From Prevotella sp. (GTDB taxonomy: Bacteria; Bacillota_I; Bacilli_A; ML615J-28; CAG-313), in assembly GCA_023665755.1 (NCBI GenBank), contig JAMPDF010000006.1:1-64000 (forward strand): 64,000 nt of DNA. Direction: 5' to 3'. Positions 46,352-55,724 of this stretch are shown in pieces. The position numbers were made by a program, and so were the translations under genes. A model generated the notes under the pieces. The model ran no database searches. It was given only the letters and a program-made list of their open reading frames with translations, and had not been told where the DNA came from. Each line of letters starts with the position of its first letter. The stretch's first letter is position 1.

Positions 46352-47752
46352 TTACTCTACTACTTTTCCTGGATTTAAAATATCGTTTGGATCAAATACT
46401 GACTTAATTCCCTTCATTAGGCGCACTTGATTTTCGCCAAGAACTTCTTTCATATAAGTTTTCTTAGCATAACCAATACCATGTTCACCTGAAACAAGTC
46501 CTCCTACTGCTTTTGCCTTTTTATACATTTCATCAAAAATAGCGGATAACTTTTCTTCGAACTCGGTATGACTATAAGCATCTTTACAAATATAAATATG
46601 AAGATTACCATCTCCAGCATGTCCAAATGATGGTATTCGAATTTGATATTTTTCGGCAAGTTCATAGGTAAATTTAATATAATTGGCAATCTCACTGCGA
46701 GGCACAACAACGTCACACTCATCCATTTGAGTAGTTGATGCTTTGATTGCTTCTAAGAAAGCACCTCTAGCTTTCCATACTGATTCTTTTCTTTCATCTG
46801 TATCTACAATGAAAACATCCGTTGCTCCTAGTTGATTGAGACATACATCCGCAGCAAGTTGATAATTATAATTTAATTCTTCTTTTGTCTTTCCCTCAAA
46901 TGTTAAAAGGATATATGAATCACTTTTGGTATCAGGGAATTTTTTTCCTAAGAATTCTTCCGCAAATAAAATGGTCTGACGTTCAAAAAATTCAATTGCA
47001 GTTGGGGAAACCTTGGCTTTGATAATTTCTGGCACCGCATCTAGCCCTTCTTGTTCAGTTGGAAAAGGGACAAGCAAACTAATACTTTCTACTGGTTTTG
47101 GATCTAGTTTTAAAATGGCCTTAGTAATAATACCTAAAGTTCCTTCACTGCCAATCATCAGTTGTTTGAGTGGATATCCTGTTGAATCTTTTACTACTTT
47201 TCTACCAAACCATTCAATGTCTCCGTTAGGTAACACTACCTCTAATGCTCTTACCCAGTCTCTTGTTACACCATATTTTACCGCACGCATTCCACCCGCA
47301 TTAGTGGCAATATTTCCACCTATAGTCGCACTTTTTTCACCTGGATCCGGTGCATAAAAATATCCTTTTGGTTCTACATAATCATAAATTTCCATGAGTA
47401 AAACGCCTGGTTCAACGGTTAGTGTTAAATTGGATTCGTCTAATTCTAAAATATGATTCATTTTAGATGTATTGATAATAATACCTCCAAATAATGGTAC
47501 ACATGCCCCAACAAGTCCTGTTCCACTACCTCGAACAACAACAGGAATCAAATGTTCATTCGCATATTTCATAATCTTGGATACTTCTTCGGCACTTTTA
47601 ACATACATCATGACATCAGGTTTACCACTTACTGTTCCTAATTCATCTTTGCCAAAATCTTCTGAAATTGCATCACCCTCTAAAAAGTCTTGTTGGTCTA
47701 CAATTGTTTTTAAATAGGCTATATCTTGATTTGTTATTTTATTATACGCCAT
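46352..47752 (-). CDS. glcD: FAD-linked D-lactate dehydrogenase, GlcD/LctD type
   Basis: 466 residues. An FAD-binding PCMH domain (about 40-215; VPVVVRGSGTGLVGACVP, YAPDPGEKSATIGGNIATNAGG) is followed by the FAD-oxidase C domain (about 220-464; HAGDGNLHIYI, SGEHGIGYAKKTYM). This is the GlcD/D-lactate dehydrogenase family. Directly downstream of etfB and etfA, in the order of the lactate dehydrogenase/Etf complex of Acetobacterium (lctB, lctC, lctD), it probably oxidises D-lactate to pyruvate. The operon also encodes MurQ, which releases D-lactate from MurNAc-6-phosphate, so that is the likely source of its substrate. Other 2-hydroxy acids such as glycolate are not excluded. GGAGG precedes the ATG. 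Confidence 0.9.
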   Translation of the reverse strand: MAYNKITNQDIAYLKTIVDQQDFLEGDAISEDFGKDELGTVSGKPDVMMYVKSAEEVSKIMKYANEHLIPVVVRGSGTGLVGACVPLFGGIIINTSKMNHILELDESNLTLTVEPGVLLMEIYDYVEPKGYFYAPDPGEKSATIGGNIATNAGGMRAVKYGVTRDWVRALEVVLPNGDIEWFGRKVVKDSTGYPLKQLMIGSEGTLGIITKAILKLDPKPVESISLLVPFPTEQEGLDAVPEIIKAKVSPTAIEFFERQTILFAEEFLGKKFPDTKSDSYILLTFEGKTKEELNYNYQLAADVCLNQLGATDVFIVDTDERKESVWKARGAFLEAIKASTTQMDECDVVVPRSEIANYIKFTYELAEKYQIRIPSFGHAGDGNLHIYICKDAYSHTEFEEKLSAIFDEMYKKAKAVGGLVSGEHGIGYAKKTYMKEVLGENQVRLMKGIKSVFDPNDILNPGKVVE

Positions 47753-47761
47753 TTTTTCCTC

Positions 47762-48973
47762 CTACAATATCCCTTTTGCTTTTTTGATATTCTCAATCAA
47801 TTGTGGTACAACTTGATAAATATCTCCTACAATACCATAATGTGATACATCAAAAATAGATGCTGATGGGTCTTGATTAACTGAAACAATCAGTTGGCTA
47901 CCTGTCATACCTGCTGTATATTGAACAGCACCACTGATTCCTAAATTAATGATTAATTTAGGGGCTACCGTTCTTCCACTTAGGCCCACTTGAAATTTGG
48001 CATCTTTGAAACCCGCTTCAATTAATGGTCTCGTCACCGCAACGACACCACCTAGTAAATTAGCTAATTCTTCTGCCATTGCCAAATCTTCTTTTGACTT
48101 AAACGCTCTTCCACAAGCGATAATAACATCTGCTTCAGAAATATCCGTTACTTTTTCTTTTTCTTTAATTTCAAGTGTTTCAATATGGCTTGACTTATCA
48201 ATTGACGCCGTGTCCATATACACTTTTTCACCAAATGGTGTCACCTTTTCTGGCATTTTAAAGATTTTATAACGGACAGTCGACATTTGCGGGCGATGAT
48301 TAGGACATACAATTTGTGCCATAACATTACCACCAAAGGCAGGTCGTACTTGAATTAAATCAGAATTTTCCTTCATTCCTAAAATCGTACAATCGGCAGT
48401 TAGCCCTGTTCTAAAATGAGCTGCAACTCTTGGCGCAAAACTTCTGCCAAGCGATGTTCCTCCATATAAAAGAACAGAAGGCTGAACTTTCGAAACAAAG
48501 TCTTCAACACATCTTGCATATCGTTCCATATTGAATGTACTATATGCATCATCTTCATAGATATATACCTTATCTACCCCATATGCTAATATTTCTTCTG
48601 CATAAGCATCATTCTTTTCCTTTGAACCAATTAAGATAGCATATACTGGATGCTGACATACTTCGGCCAACTCTTTTGCCTTACCAATCAATTCAAAGGA
48701 AACAGGATGGATACCATCTAAATCTACTTCGACAAATACACTTACACCAACCCACTTGGTTTTATCAATTCGTGGTGTACTATCTTGAATAATTTCTTCA
48801 GTTACCACACCATTTGGTCCTTTTTTGGCACATAAACCACAGTTTTTGCACCCTGCAGTAAAATTTAATTGTTGATTGGTATATTCCAACCCTCCAAATG
48901 GACATACTTTGATTACTGCCTCAGCAGTCTCTTGATTTACTTTTTCTTGATGAATTGTTAATTTTTTTGCCAT
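47762..48973 (-). CDS. etfA: Electron transfer flavoprotein alpha subunit with N-terminal Fe-S segment
   Basis: 403 residues from the ATG at 48973 (MAKKLTIHQEK), with AGGTG in front. Residues about 20-55 carry CPFGG and CKNCGLC, four cysteines suited to one [4Fe-4S] cluster. The ETF alpha N-domain (about 65-260) and the C-terminal FAD domain (about 280-400; SGRTVAPKLIINLGISGAVQYTAGM) follow. The N-terminal Fe-S segment is a mark of bifurcating Etf proteins, such as LctC, which use ferredoxin and NAD. With EtfB and GlcD it should form the lactate dehydrogenase complex. Confidence 0.93.
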   Translation of the reverse strand: MAKKLTIHQEKVNQETAEAVIKVCPFGGLEYTNQQLNFTAGCKNCGLCAKKGPNGVVTEEIIQDSTPRIDKTKWVGVSVFVEVDLDGIHPVSFELIGKAKELAEVCQHPVYAILIGSKEKNDAYAEEILAYGVDKVYIYEDDAYSTFNMERYARCVEDFVSKVQPSVLLYGGTSLGRSFAPRVAAHFRTGLTADCTILGMKENSDLIQVRPAFGGNVMAQIVCPNHRPQMSTVRYKIFKMPEKVTPFGEKVYMDTASIDKSSHIETLEIKEKEKVTDISEADVIIACGRAFKSKEDLAMAEELANLLGGVVAVTRPLIEAGFKDAKFQVGLSGRTVAPKLIINLGISGAVQYTAGMTGSQLIVSVNQDPSASIFDVSHYGIVGDIYQVVPQLIENIKKAKGIL

Positions 48974-48982
48974 ATCAATCAC

Positions 48983-49771
48983 CTAAATATATTTTTTGTC
49001 CTTCAAAATTTCTGTAAGTCGGTCAACTTGTTCAGGTACACTTCCTTCAAGAACAATTTTATCCGTATTTCTTTCTGGTGGAAACATTCTTTCTACTTGA
49101 GTAGGAGACCCCTTGAGTCCATAATGAGTTTCATCTTGATCGATGACATCTTGGAACGTAATCATTGGGATATTCACATTCTCCATTGATTTTCCCCTTT
49201 TGTATGATGGTAATCGTGGTGTGACATGTCCTTTATCTATCGTAATTAGGCATGGAAACATCACCTCAAATGTTTCAATCGTTTTATCCATAGAAGCACG
49301 AACCACAATTGATTTTTCTTTTACTTCTAATACTTTTTCTACATAAGCAATATGAGGAATACCTAAGTATTCTGCCATTTCCGCACCTACTTGAGCTGTA
49401 TCGCCATCGGTTGTTTGTTTGCCACAAACAATCAAATCAAAATCGCCTAATTTACGAACTCCTTGACTAATCGTATATGCTGTAGCAACAACATCTGCAC
49501 CTCCAAATTTGCGATCACTAATTAGCATCGCCTCATCACATCCCATCCAAAGTGATTCTTGTAATACCGCTTTTGCAGGTGGAGGGCCCATTGTAATGGT
49601 TTTAACAGTTGCACCATTTTGTTCTTTAATACGTAAAGCAGTTTCAATTCCATACAAATCATACGGATTCATTTTTGTATTATTTCCATCTCGAATTAAA
49701 ACACCTGTAACTGGATCAATTTTAACATCTGATGAGGCTGGAACTTGTTTGATACATACAACAATATTCAT
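48983..49771 (-). CDS. etfB: Electron transfer flavoprotein beta subunit
   Basis: 262 residues. MNIVVCIKQVPASSDVKIDP at the start, VCGKQTTDGDTAQVGAEMAEYL (AMP/FAD site) and ETFEVMFPCLITI are typical ETF beta motifs. In bifurcating Etfs this subunit carries the second FAD, which splits electrons between NAD and ferredoxin. It begins the etfB-etfA-glcD trio, 13 bp after the hydrolase gene. Confidence 0.94.
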   Translation of the reverse strand: MNIVVCIKQVPASSDVKIDPVTGVLIRDGNNTKMNPYDLYGIETALRIKEQNGATVKTITMGPPPAKAVLQESLWMGCDEAMLISDRKFGGADVVATAYTISQGVRKLGDFDLIVCGKQTTDGDTAQVGAEMAEYLGIPHIAYVEKVLEVKEKSIVVRASMDKTIETFEVMFPCLITIDKGHVTPRLPSYKRGKSMENVNIPMITFQDVIDQDETHYGLKGSPTQVERMFPPERNTDKIVLEGSVPEQVDRLTEILKDKKYI

Positions 49772-49784
49772 ATTCTTTCCTTCC

Positions 49785-50522
49785 CTATTTTAAAAATTCT
49801 GTTACCTTTTGATGAATAATCTGTCGATAGGTTACTTTTGCATAACCATGTTCAGAACCATCTACTAAAATATATTCACTATTTGGATATAAATCATCAT
49901 ATCGTTTACTATATGTCGGAGGAACCGCTTGATCGCAAGCTCCTTGCATAATCAGTACTGGTTTTGTAAACGTCTCAATATCTTGATACATATCATATCC
50001 TTCAAACGATTTTTGAATAGCAATATTCATATAATAGCCTCCCATATCAATATTACCATCTAAATTCATTTGATTTTGCATAAAACGTTTTTGAATAATT
50101 TCTGGAATATTTCCAGCTGGAGAAAGCAATATCAGTTTCTCGATTCGATCTTGAACGAGCAAAGAAACCCTACTAGCAATGGCCCCCCCCATTGAAAAGC
50201 CAAGCAAAACAATTGGTCTATATTGATTTAATTGATAGGCTTCTTCAATGATTGCTAAACCATCTTCTATTTCAGTAAATAACGTATAATCCTCAAAATC
50301 TCCATCGCTTTCCCCGTTTCCCATAAAATCATAGCGCAAGGTGGCCATATGTTGCTCTACCAATGTCTTGGTCAATTGTTTAAATAAGTAGCCATGTTCA
50401 TTTTTATGTCCTGTAAAACCATGAAACATCACAACTATTGTTTTATAGCCATCATCTGGTTTTGAAAACAACCCCCTTAGGGTATATCCATTTACTTTTA
50501 ATTCTTTTTGTTCTATTATCAT
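49785..50522 (-). CDS. Alpha/beta hydrolase (serine esterase/lipase-like)
   Basis: 245 residues with the alpha/beta-hydrolase fold. The nucleophile elbow GFSMGGA, acid ACDQAVPP and His GSEHGYAK complete a Ser-Asp-His triad; the oxyanion sequence HGFTGHKNEHG is also present. Its start overlaps the murQ stop by 4 nt, so the two are translationally coupled. Removing acyl groups such as O-acetyl or lactyl ester from muropeptide-derived sugars would fit this place, but the family is broad and the substrate is not shown. Confidence 0.85.
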   Translation of the reverse strand: MIIEQKELKVNGYTLRGLFSKPDDGYKTIVVMFHGFTGHKNEHGYLFKQLTKTLVEQHMATLRYDFMGNGESDGDFEDYTLFTEIEDGLAIIEEAYQLNQYRPIVLLGFSMGGAIASRVSLLVQDRIEKLILLSPAGNIPEIIQKRFMQNQMNLDGNIDMGGYYMNIAIQKSFEGYDMYQDIETFTKPVLIMQGACDQAVPPTYSKRYDDLYPNSEYILVDGSEHGYAKVTYRQIIHQKVTEFLK

Positions 50523-51442
50523 TTTATATATCCTCTTTGTTTCAAAGAAGAAATTGCCTTTCGAATATTTCCGTTATTTTCAGATAATAATTGTTGGATT
50601 TCCTCTTCATTTTCAATCTTTGTTAAATAAGATAGAATCACACCTTTTACAGTTTGATACCGATTCAGTGCCTCCTTTGCATCATCTTCTTCATATCCTG
50701 TTACTTCTTTTATCATAGATAGCATTCTTGCAATTAATTTTTGATTGGTAGGTTGCAAATCTATCATTAAATTTTCATATACTTTTCCTAGTTGAATCAT
50801 CGAAGTCGTCGTTATCATATTGCAAATTAATTTTTGAGCAGTACCAGATTTCATTCTTGTAGAACCTGTTATGGGTTCTGGTCCAGTAATTGCTTCAATT
50901 GGATAATCTACAATATCGGCCAATTTACTCTTTGAAGCTGTCGTGATACACCCAGTTTTGCACCCCTTCTGCTTGGCATAATGCATACCTGATAAAACAT
51001 AAGGCGTTCTTCCGCTTGCAGCAATACCGACAACAAAATCATTTGGATTAATACCTATACTATTTAAATCCATTTTGGCAAGTTCTTCAGAATCTTCTGC
51101 TCCTTCTACCGCATTTATTAGAGCATCCTTTCCCCCAGCAATCAATCCTATCACCATATTTTTATCTACACCATATGTAGGAGGACACTCCGATGCATCA
51201 AGAACACCCAACCTACCAGATGTTCCTGCTCCCATATAGATTAATCTTCCGCCCAATTGAAAAGAAGAAACAAGAGCGTCGACCAAACTAGTGATTTGTG
51301 GAATGGCTTGTTCAATAACAAAAGGAATGGTTTTGTCTTCATTATTGATTTTCTTTAATATTTCTGATGTTGAAACTTGATCAATGTCCCGTGTATTGGG
51401 ATTTCTCGTTTCAGTTGTAATTTGTTTTAAATTTACTTCCAT
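50519..51442 (-). CDS. murQ: N-acetylmuramic acid 6-phosphate etherase
   Basis: 307 residues, normal length. The SIS fold carries MGAGTSGRLGVLDASECPPTYG, with the catalytic Glu in ASECPPT, and PEPITGSTRMKSGTAQKLI. The enzyme cleaves the lactyl ether of MurNAc-6-phosphate to GlcNAc-6-phosphate and D-lactate in the cytoplasm. It overlaps anmK by 10 nt and the hydrolase by 4 nt, and the lactate dehydrogenase genes follow in the same operon. Confidence 0.97.
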   Translation of the reverse strand: MEVNLKQITTETRNPNTRDIDQVSTSEILKKINNEDKTIPFVIEQAIPQITSLVDALVSSFQLGGRLIYMGAGTSGRLGVLDASECPPTYGVDKNMVIGLIAGGKDALINAVEGAEDSEELAKMDLNSIGINPNDFVVGIAASGRTPYVLSGMHYAKQKGCKTGCITTASKSKLADIVDYPIEAITGPEPITGSTRMKSGTAQKLICNMITTTSMIQLGKVYENLMIDLQPTNQKLIARMLSMIKEVTGYEEDDAKEALNRYQTVKGVILSYLTKIENEEEIQQLLSENNGNIRKAISSLKQRGYIK

Positions 51443-52575
51443 ATATTCTCCTTACAAGGTGGGTAAGTGATATTTCCTAAAACAACAGAGTGCTTGGCAC
51501 CAGTCACACTTTTTACATTTGAAGGTTGCCGTAACAAAGTCATATGCCCCAGAATAGCAAATCCAAATGCTTCATATGCATCTGTCCTTTCTTCCACTAT
51601 AATGGGGATATTCAATTTTTGCTTTAATATTTCTAAAATGAATGCATTATGTGCACCACCACCTGAAACAATTAGTTCATCAATGGGGCCTAAAAAACGC
51701 CGATATTGATCTACAATAGTATGAGCAGTAAACGCAGCAAGGGTTGCAATGATGTCTTCATTTCTTTGACCTAATCTTCTCATTTTGTCTATAATCTCAT
51801 TCAAATAATCATCATTGTATTTTTCTCTTCCTGTACTCTTTGGATAAGTTACTTTAAAATAATCATCTGATAATAATTCTTGCAACATTTCTTTATGAAT
51901 AATACCACTTTTTGCAATTTGACCTTCATTATCAAAGGGTAACTGATATAATTTTTGCATTGCACCATCAATCAGCATATTTCCAGGTCCTGTGTCAAAA
52001 GCAATTACATCCTCTATCGTTCCATTTCGTTTTAAGTAGCATACATTACCAATTCCACCAATATTTTGTAATGCTATATTTTTTGTTTTACTTTGATATA
52101 ATAAATAATTTACAAATGGAATAAGCGGTGCTCCACTACCACCTGCTGCCATATCCATTGTCCTAAAATTACTAATCACCATTGTATTAAAGCGATAAGC
52201 CAAAATGCTTGGATCACCAATTTGTAGTGTAGATGAGGCATATCCATCCATATGATTGGGATTATGCCAAATGGTCTGACCATGCATTGCAATATAACTT
52301 ACTTCTTCCATATTTATATTGTATTTTTCAATAAACTGAGAAAGCGCCTCTGCATAGGCCTCACTCACCTCTACATTTAAACTACAAATTTTTTGCACAT
52401 TAGAAGTCAATACATTGCTGACATCTTGAATTTTTTGAACCAATGCTTGGGTATACGGATATGTATGAAAAGCAAGAATCGTATATTCAAACGTTTCACC
52501 TTGTTGTGCTATGTCAACTAAACAAATATCAGTACCATCTAATGAAGTTCCACTCATCATTCCGATTGATTTCAT
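51433..52575 (-). CDS. anmK: Anhydro-N-acetylmuramic acid kinase
   Basis: 380 residues. SIGMMSGTSLDGTDICLVDI at the N-terminus, NFRTMDMAAGGSGAPLIPFVNYLL and IAFDTGPGNMLID are AnmK signatures. The enzyme hydrolyses the 1,6-anhydro bond and phosphorylates O6, giving MurNAc-6-phosphate. 1,6-anhydroMurNAc is produced by lytic transglycosylases; none is seen in the window. It is 2 bp from the kinase gene upstream and overlaps murQ. Confidence 0.96.
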   Translation of the reverse strand: MKSIGMMSGTSLDGTDICLVDIAQQGETFEYTILAFHTYPYTQALVQKIQDVSNVLTSNVQKICSLNVEVSEAYAEALSQFIEKYNINMEEVSYIAMHGQTIWHNPNHMDGYASSTLQIGDPSILAYRFNTMVISNFRTMDMAAGGSGAPLIPFVNYLLYQSKTKNIALQNIGGIGNVCYLKRNGTIEDVIAFDTGPGNMLIDGAMQKLYQLPFDNEGQIAKSGIIHKEMLQELLSDDYFKVTYPKSTGREKYNDDYLNEIIDKMRRLGQRNEDIIATLAAFTAHTIVDQYRRFLGPIDELIVSGGGAHNAFILEILKQKLNIPIIVEERTDAYEAFGFAILGHMTLLRQPSNVKSVTGAKHSVVLGNITYPPCKENIWK

Positions 52576-52577
52576 TC

Positions 52578-53504
52578 TTATCCCATCCTATTCTGTCTCA
52601 TATTATAACATGCTCTTCTATAAACACCTACCATTTGATTAACTATGGTCTTCTCAAATGTCAGTTCAATATTGTTTTGTTTAAAATAATCATAAATTCC
52701 CTTTATAATATATTGTCCTTCATATTCTAGAAATCCACCACGTAACCCAATTTTAGTTTTTTGAGGTATAGATAGCCAGTGTATTAAATGTTCGACTTGC
52801 TTTCCTAATGATACACCTTGTGCATAAAGTAAATTTTTCGCATGCAAATCTCCTTTTTTGGCAGATGACTTGATATACCTACTCCATTTTGCAATTTCAT
52901 CTTTGGTATGTTGATAGAACAAATGGTTCAAATCTCTTATATCTTTAAAATCTAATGCTTTCAAAAAGCCTTTTTCCAACTGATCTAGTTCCTCCCCAGA
53001 TTCATATTTATCAATCATTTCAACCGCTAAATCATGAACAATGGCATATGCGCTTCCACATTCTCTAATCAAATGCCCCCATCCACCAATCAAATGACTT
53101 TTTCCATTATGTTCACCATATATGGCAACACCAGTTCCTGATATAACTACAATACCACTAGTATCATTTTCTTCTATGACTGAATACAATGCCGTTACAG
53201 TGTCACTTGTGATTTCACATATTGTCTGATACTTTTTTTCAAAAAAATCATCTACTTTTTTATGTGATGAAAGCGCACTGATGCCTGAGACCCCTATTTC
53301 TATGTATTCTACTTCTAGTTGTTCTATGGATAATTTAGACAATGTCAATTGAATGGCATCATCAATATGCTGGTACCAATGTTGTATATCTACTGCAGGA
53401 GAACCTAGTTTTCCTACACCAGTTGTAAGCACTTCCCCCTTACAATCAAAAATAGCTACTTTAGTTGAGGTCCCTCCCGCATCTACACATATACATACTT
53501 TCAT
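52578..53504 (-). CDS. BadF/BadG-type sugar kinase (GlcNAc/MurNAc kinase candidate)
   Basis: 308 residues of the BadF/BadG/BcrA ASKHA kinase family: phosphate motif CVDAGGTSTKVAIFD at the start, VVISGTGVAIYGE and IGGWGHLIRECGSAYAI. The nearest characterised proteins are the GlcNAc kinase NagK and the MurNAc/GlcNAc kinase MurK of Clostridium. Between mupG (4-nt overlap) and anmK, a MurK-like role giving MurNAc-6-phosphate for MurQ fits best, because no MurNAc-specific PTS is present here. Confidence 0.85.
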   Translation of the reverse strand: MKVCICVDAGGTSTKVAIFDCKGEVLTTGVGKLGSPAVDIQHWYQHIDDAIQLTLSKLSIEQLEVEYIEIGVSGISALSSHKKVDDFFEKKYQTICEITSDTVTALYSVIEENDTSGIVVISGTGVAIYGEHNGKSHLIGGWGHLIRECGSAYAIVHDLAVEMIDKYESGEELDQLEKGFLKALDFKDIRDLNHLFYQHTKDEIAKWSRYIKSSAKKGDLHAKNLLYAQGVSLGKQVEHLIHWLSIPQKTKIGLRGGFLEYEGQYIIKGIYDYFKQNNIELTFEKTIVNQMVGVYRRACYNMRQNRMG

Positions 53505-54547
53505 ATTTTGCTATCATCCATAGTAAACATAAATTGTTTTTGCTTTCGAATTTCATCTAAAATAATTTGACTCATCTCTATATGCCCAACTACATTAACT
53601 CGTTCATCTCTTGGCAAAGGTTGAAGAACAATATTGATTTCACCTTTATAGCGAAGAAAATCTTGGTTGTCAATTGTAATATCTCCCCTTTTTCTTTCTA
53701 TCATTTGGAAGGGAGGAAATGTAGTAAGACTAGAATTTGCGGAAACACGAAGTAACATATCATTTACATCAGGGCGTATCCGGTATACTCCTTTTAAATA
53801 ATCTCGATAAAATACTGGCAATGTATCACTCAAGTGAATAGGAAGTTGAATGATTTCAGTCTGATGCTTAATAAGTTGTTTCAATTCTATATCGCTCGCA
53901 TAAGCATCTCCAAAATATATTTCATCTATTCCAATTGCTTTCAATTCTTCAATAGCCATATCTAAAGAACTATAGCGATGTTCTTCTATGCTTGGTAGCC
54001 CTTGATACAATGGAGGCCGATGTCCTACTTTTGATGGAAGAAAAGCCCCAACTGATATGCCATATTGATGATAATAAGTTATACGTTCTTTGCAAAACGA
54101 TAGCGTATGTCCTGTATATGGTTTGGGATAATAATTGAAACTAACACGAATGTGTTTTAAATTTAACCCTTTTGCAATGAGACTTTCAAATCTACTACTA
54201 GAGAAGGTTGAGGCATTGAGTTCAATGAAAAAGGGGGCTTCTTGTGATAATTGAATAATATCATCATCAGTGAATCCATAATCCAATCTTAATGCATACA
54301 AATTTTCTAAATAATCCATTTGCTCATATGCAGATTTTGAAATATCTAAAGATAATTTCATTCCGAGTTGGCTTGCCTTTTTCAAACAAATTTGTAAGTC
54401 TTGGTAACTCTTATCTGCTTCATTGATATGTGCTGATGAGAAAACCATTTCTATTCCATTGTCTCTTGCTTTTTCCATATAGATGAGATTGTCTTCTAAA
54501 TTATAATCTTTTAGCCCATTAAAAATGGAAATTCCCGCCTTGTACAT
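53501..54547 (-). CDS. mupG: 6-phospho-N-acetylmuramidase (MupG, DUF871)
   Basis: 348 residues. N-terminal TIM-barrel (about 1-235; KAGISIFNGL, MVFSSAHINE, LSLDISKSA, IRVSFNYYPKPYTG) and C-terminal cyclophilin-like domain (about 240-348; VNVVGHI) are typical of DUF871. MupG cleaves MurNAc-6-phosphate-GlcNAc inside the cell. No PTS transporter that would make the phosphorylated disaccharide is in the window, so the way the substrate forms is open. AAGAGG is the ribosome site. Confidence 0.92.
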   Translation of the reverse strand: MYKAGISIFNGLKDYNLEDNLIYMEKARDNGIEMVFSSAHINEADKSYQDLQICLKKASQLGMKLSLDISKSAYEQMDYLENLYALRLDYGFTDDDIIQLSQEAPFFIELNASTFSSSRFESLIAKGLNLKHIRVSFNYYPKPYTGHTLSFCKERITYYHQYGISVGAFLPSKVGHRPPLYQGLPSIEEHRYSSLDMAIEELKAIGIDEIYFGDAYASDIELKQLIKHQTEIIQLPIHLSDTLPVFYRDYLKGVYRIRPDVNDMLLRVSANSSLTTFPPFQMIERKRGDITIDNQDFLRYKGEINIVLQPLPRDERVNVVGHIEMSQIILDEIRKQKQFMFTMDDSKI

Positions 54548-54557
54548 AAACTGCCTC

Positions 54558-55724
54558 TTAAAATGTATAAATATAATATTTTTGACTAAGTGCTTTAAAT
54601 TGCTTTGAATAACTTTCTAGACGGCGTAATTGCTCATCAAGTGATACACTATTTTCAATAATATCATCAGTACCTGCCTCAAATTGAAATAATCCTGGCC
54701 GTCCTTCTACATAAGGCTTATTAATCTGAAAATATTGTGGATAAGTAGTACGAATATGATATAACATTGTCCAACTAGTTTTTACTGCTTCAAATGTATT
54801 TCGATCTGTAATATGTACATATACCCCACCACACAATTCTCCTGCGTACTTAGAAAAAGTAGGAGTGAAATATTGTGGTCTAAAATATACTCCAGGTAAT
54901 TGATAACTATTCAACTCTTTTGCTAATTTCTCTGATTTTAACCATGGCGCACCAATCAGTTCAAATGGTGTTGTAGTACCTCTTCCTTCTGCTACATTTG
55001 TTCCCTCAAAAATACATGTTGCATTATATACATATGCGGTCTGAATGGTTGGAAGATTAGGAGTAGGGATAACCCATGGTAGTCCTGTGTCTTCAAAATC
55101 CATATTTCTTGTATAATTCATCATTGGAATAACGGTTAATTTGCAATGTATCCCATACTCTTCATTAAATAATTGTGCTAATTCTCCCATTGTCATACCA
55201 TGGCGCTGTGCAATAGGATAATATCCAACAAATGACCGGTATTTCTCAATATTAATTGTATTGCCTTCTACTTTTGCACAATTGATTGGATTGGGTCTAT
55301 CAAATACAACAAATTCCTTATCATATTCTGCACAAGCTTGCATACAATATGCCATTGTATAAATAAAGGTATAATATCTTGACCCACAATCTTGAATATC
55401 AATAGACATAATATCTACTTTATCCATTACTTCTTTCGATGGTTTTTTAGAAGCACCATAAAGGCTATATACAGTGATGCCAGTTTCTTCATCTACATAT
55501 GTTTCCAAATGTTGTCCTGCTTGAATACTTGCTCGAACACCATGTTCTGGTGAAAATAAGCCCACTAAATTAGTCTTTTCTTTTAAAATATCAATTGAAG
55601 AAGTAAAATTTCCATCAATTCCAGTTGGATTTGTAATTAATCCAACCCGTTTTCCTACAAATACATCCTTAAATTCATCAATTCTTTCAATTCCTAAAAT
55701 TGTTCTTTTCTTTTGATTATTCAT
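54558..55724 (-). CDS. namZ: Exo-beta-N-acetylmuramidase NamZ (DUF1343), apparently cytoplasmic
   Basis: 388 residues matching the DUF1343/NamZ family: VGLITNPTGIDGNF, FSPEHGVRAS, YSLYGASKKPS, DIQDCGSRYYTFIYTM, VFDRPNPI and GLPWVIPTPNLPT. NamZ removes terminal MurNAc from peptidoglycan fragments. Bacillus NamZ has a signal peptide; here the ATG at 55724 (GGAGG before it) starts MNNQKKRTILGIERID with no signal, so the enzyme probably acts in the cytoplasm on imported fragments. It overlaps the DUF624 gene by 8 nt and leads into mupG. Confidence 0.93.
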   Translation of the reverse strand: MNNQKKRTILGIERIDEFKDVFVGKRVGLITNPTGIDGNFTSSIDILKEKTNLVGLFSPEHGVRASIQAGQHLETYVDEETGITVYSLYGASKKPSKEVMDKVDIMSIDIQDCGSRYYTFIYTMAYCMQACAEYDKEFVVFDRPNPINCAKVEGNTINIEKYRSFVGYYPIAQRHGMTMGELAQLFNEEYGIHCKLTVIPMMNYTRNMDFEDTGLPWVIPTPNLPTIQTAYVYNATCIFEGTNVAEGRGTTTPFELIGAPWLKSEKLAKELNSYQLPGVYFRPQYFTPTFSKYAGELCGGVYVHITDRNTFEAVKTSWTMLYHIRTTYPQYFQINKPYVEGRPGLFQFEAGTDDIIENSVSLDEQLRRLESYSKQFKALSQKYYIYTF

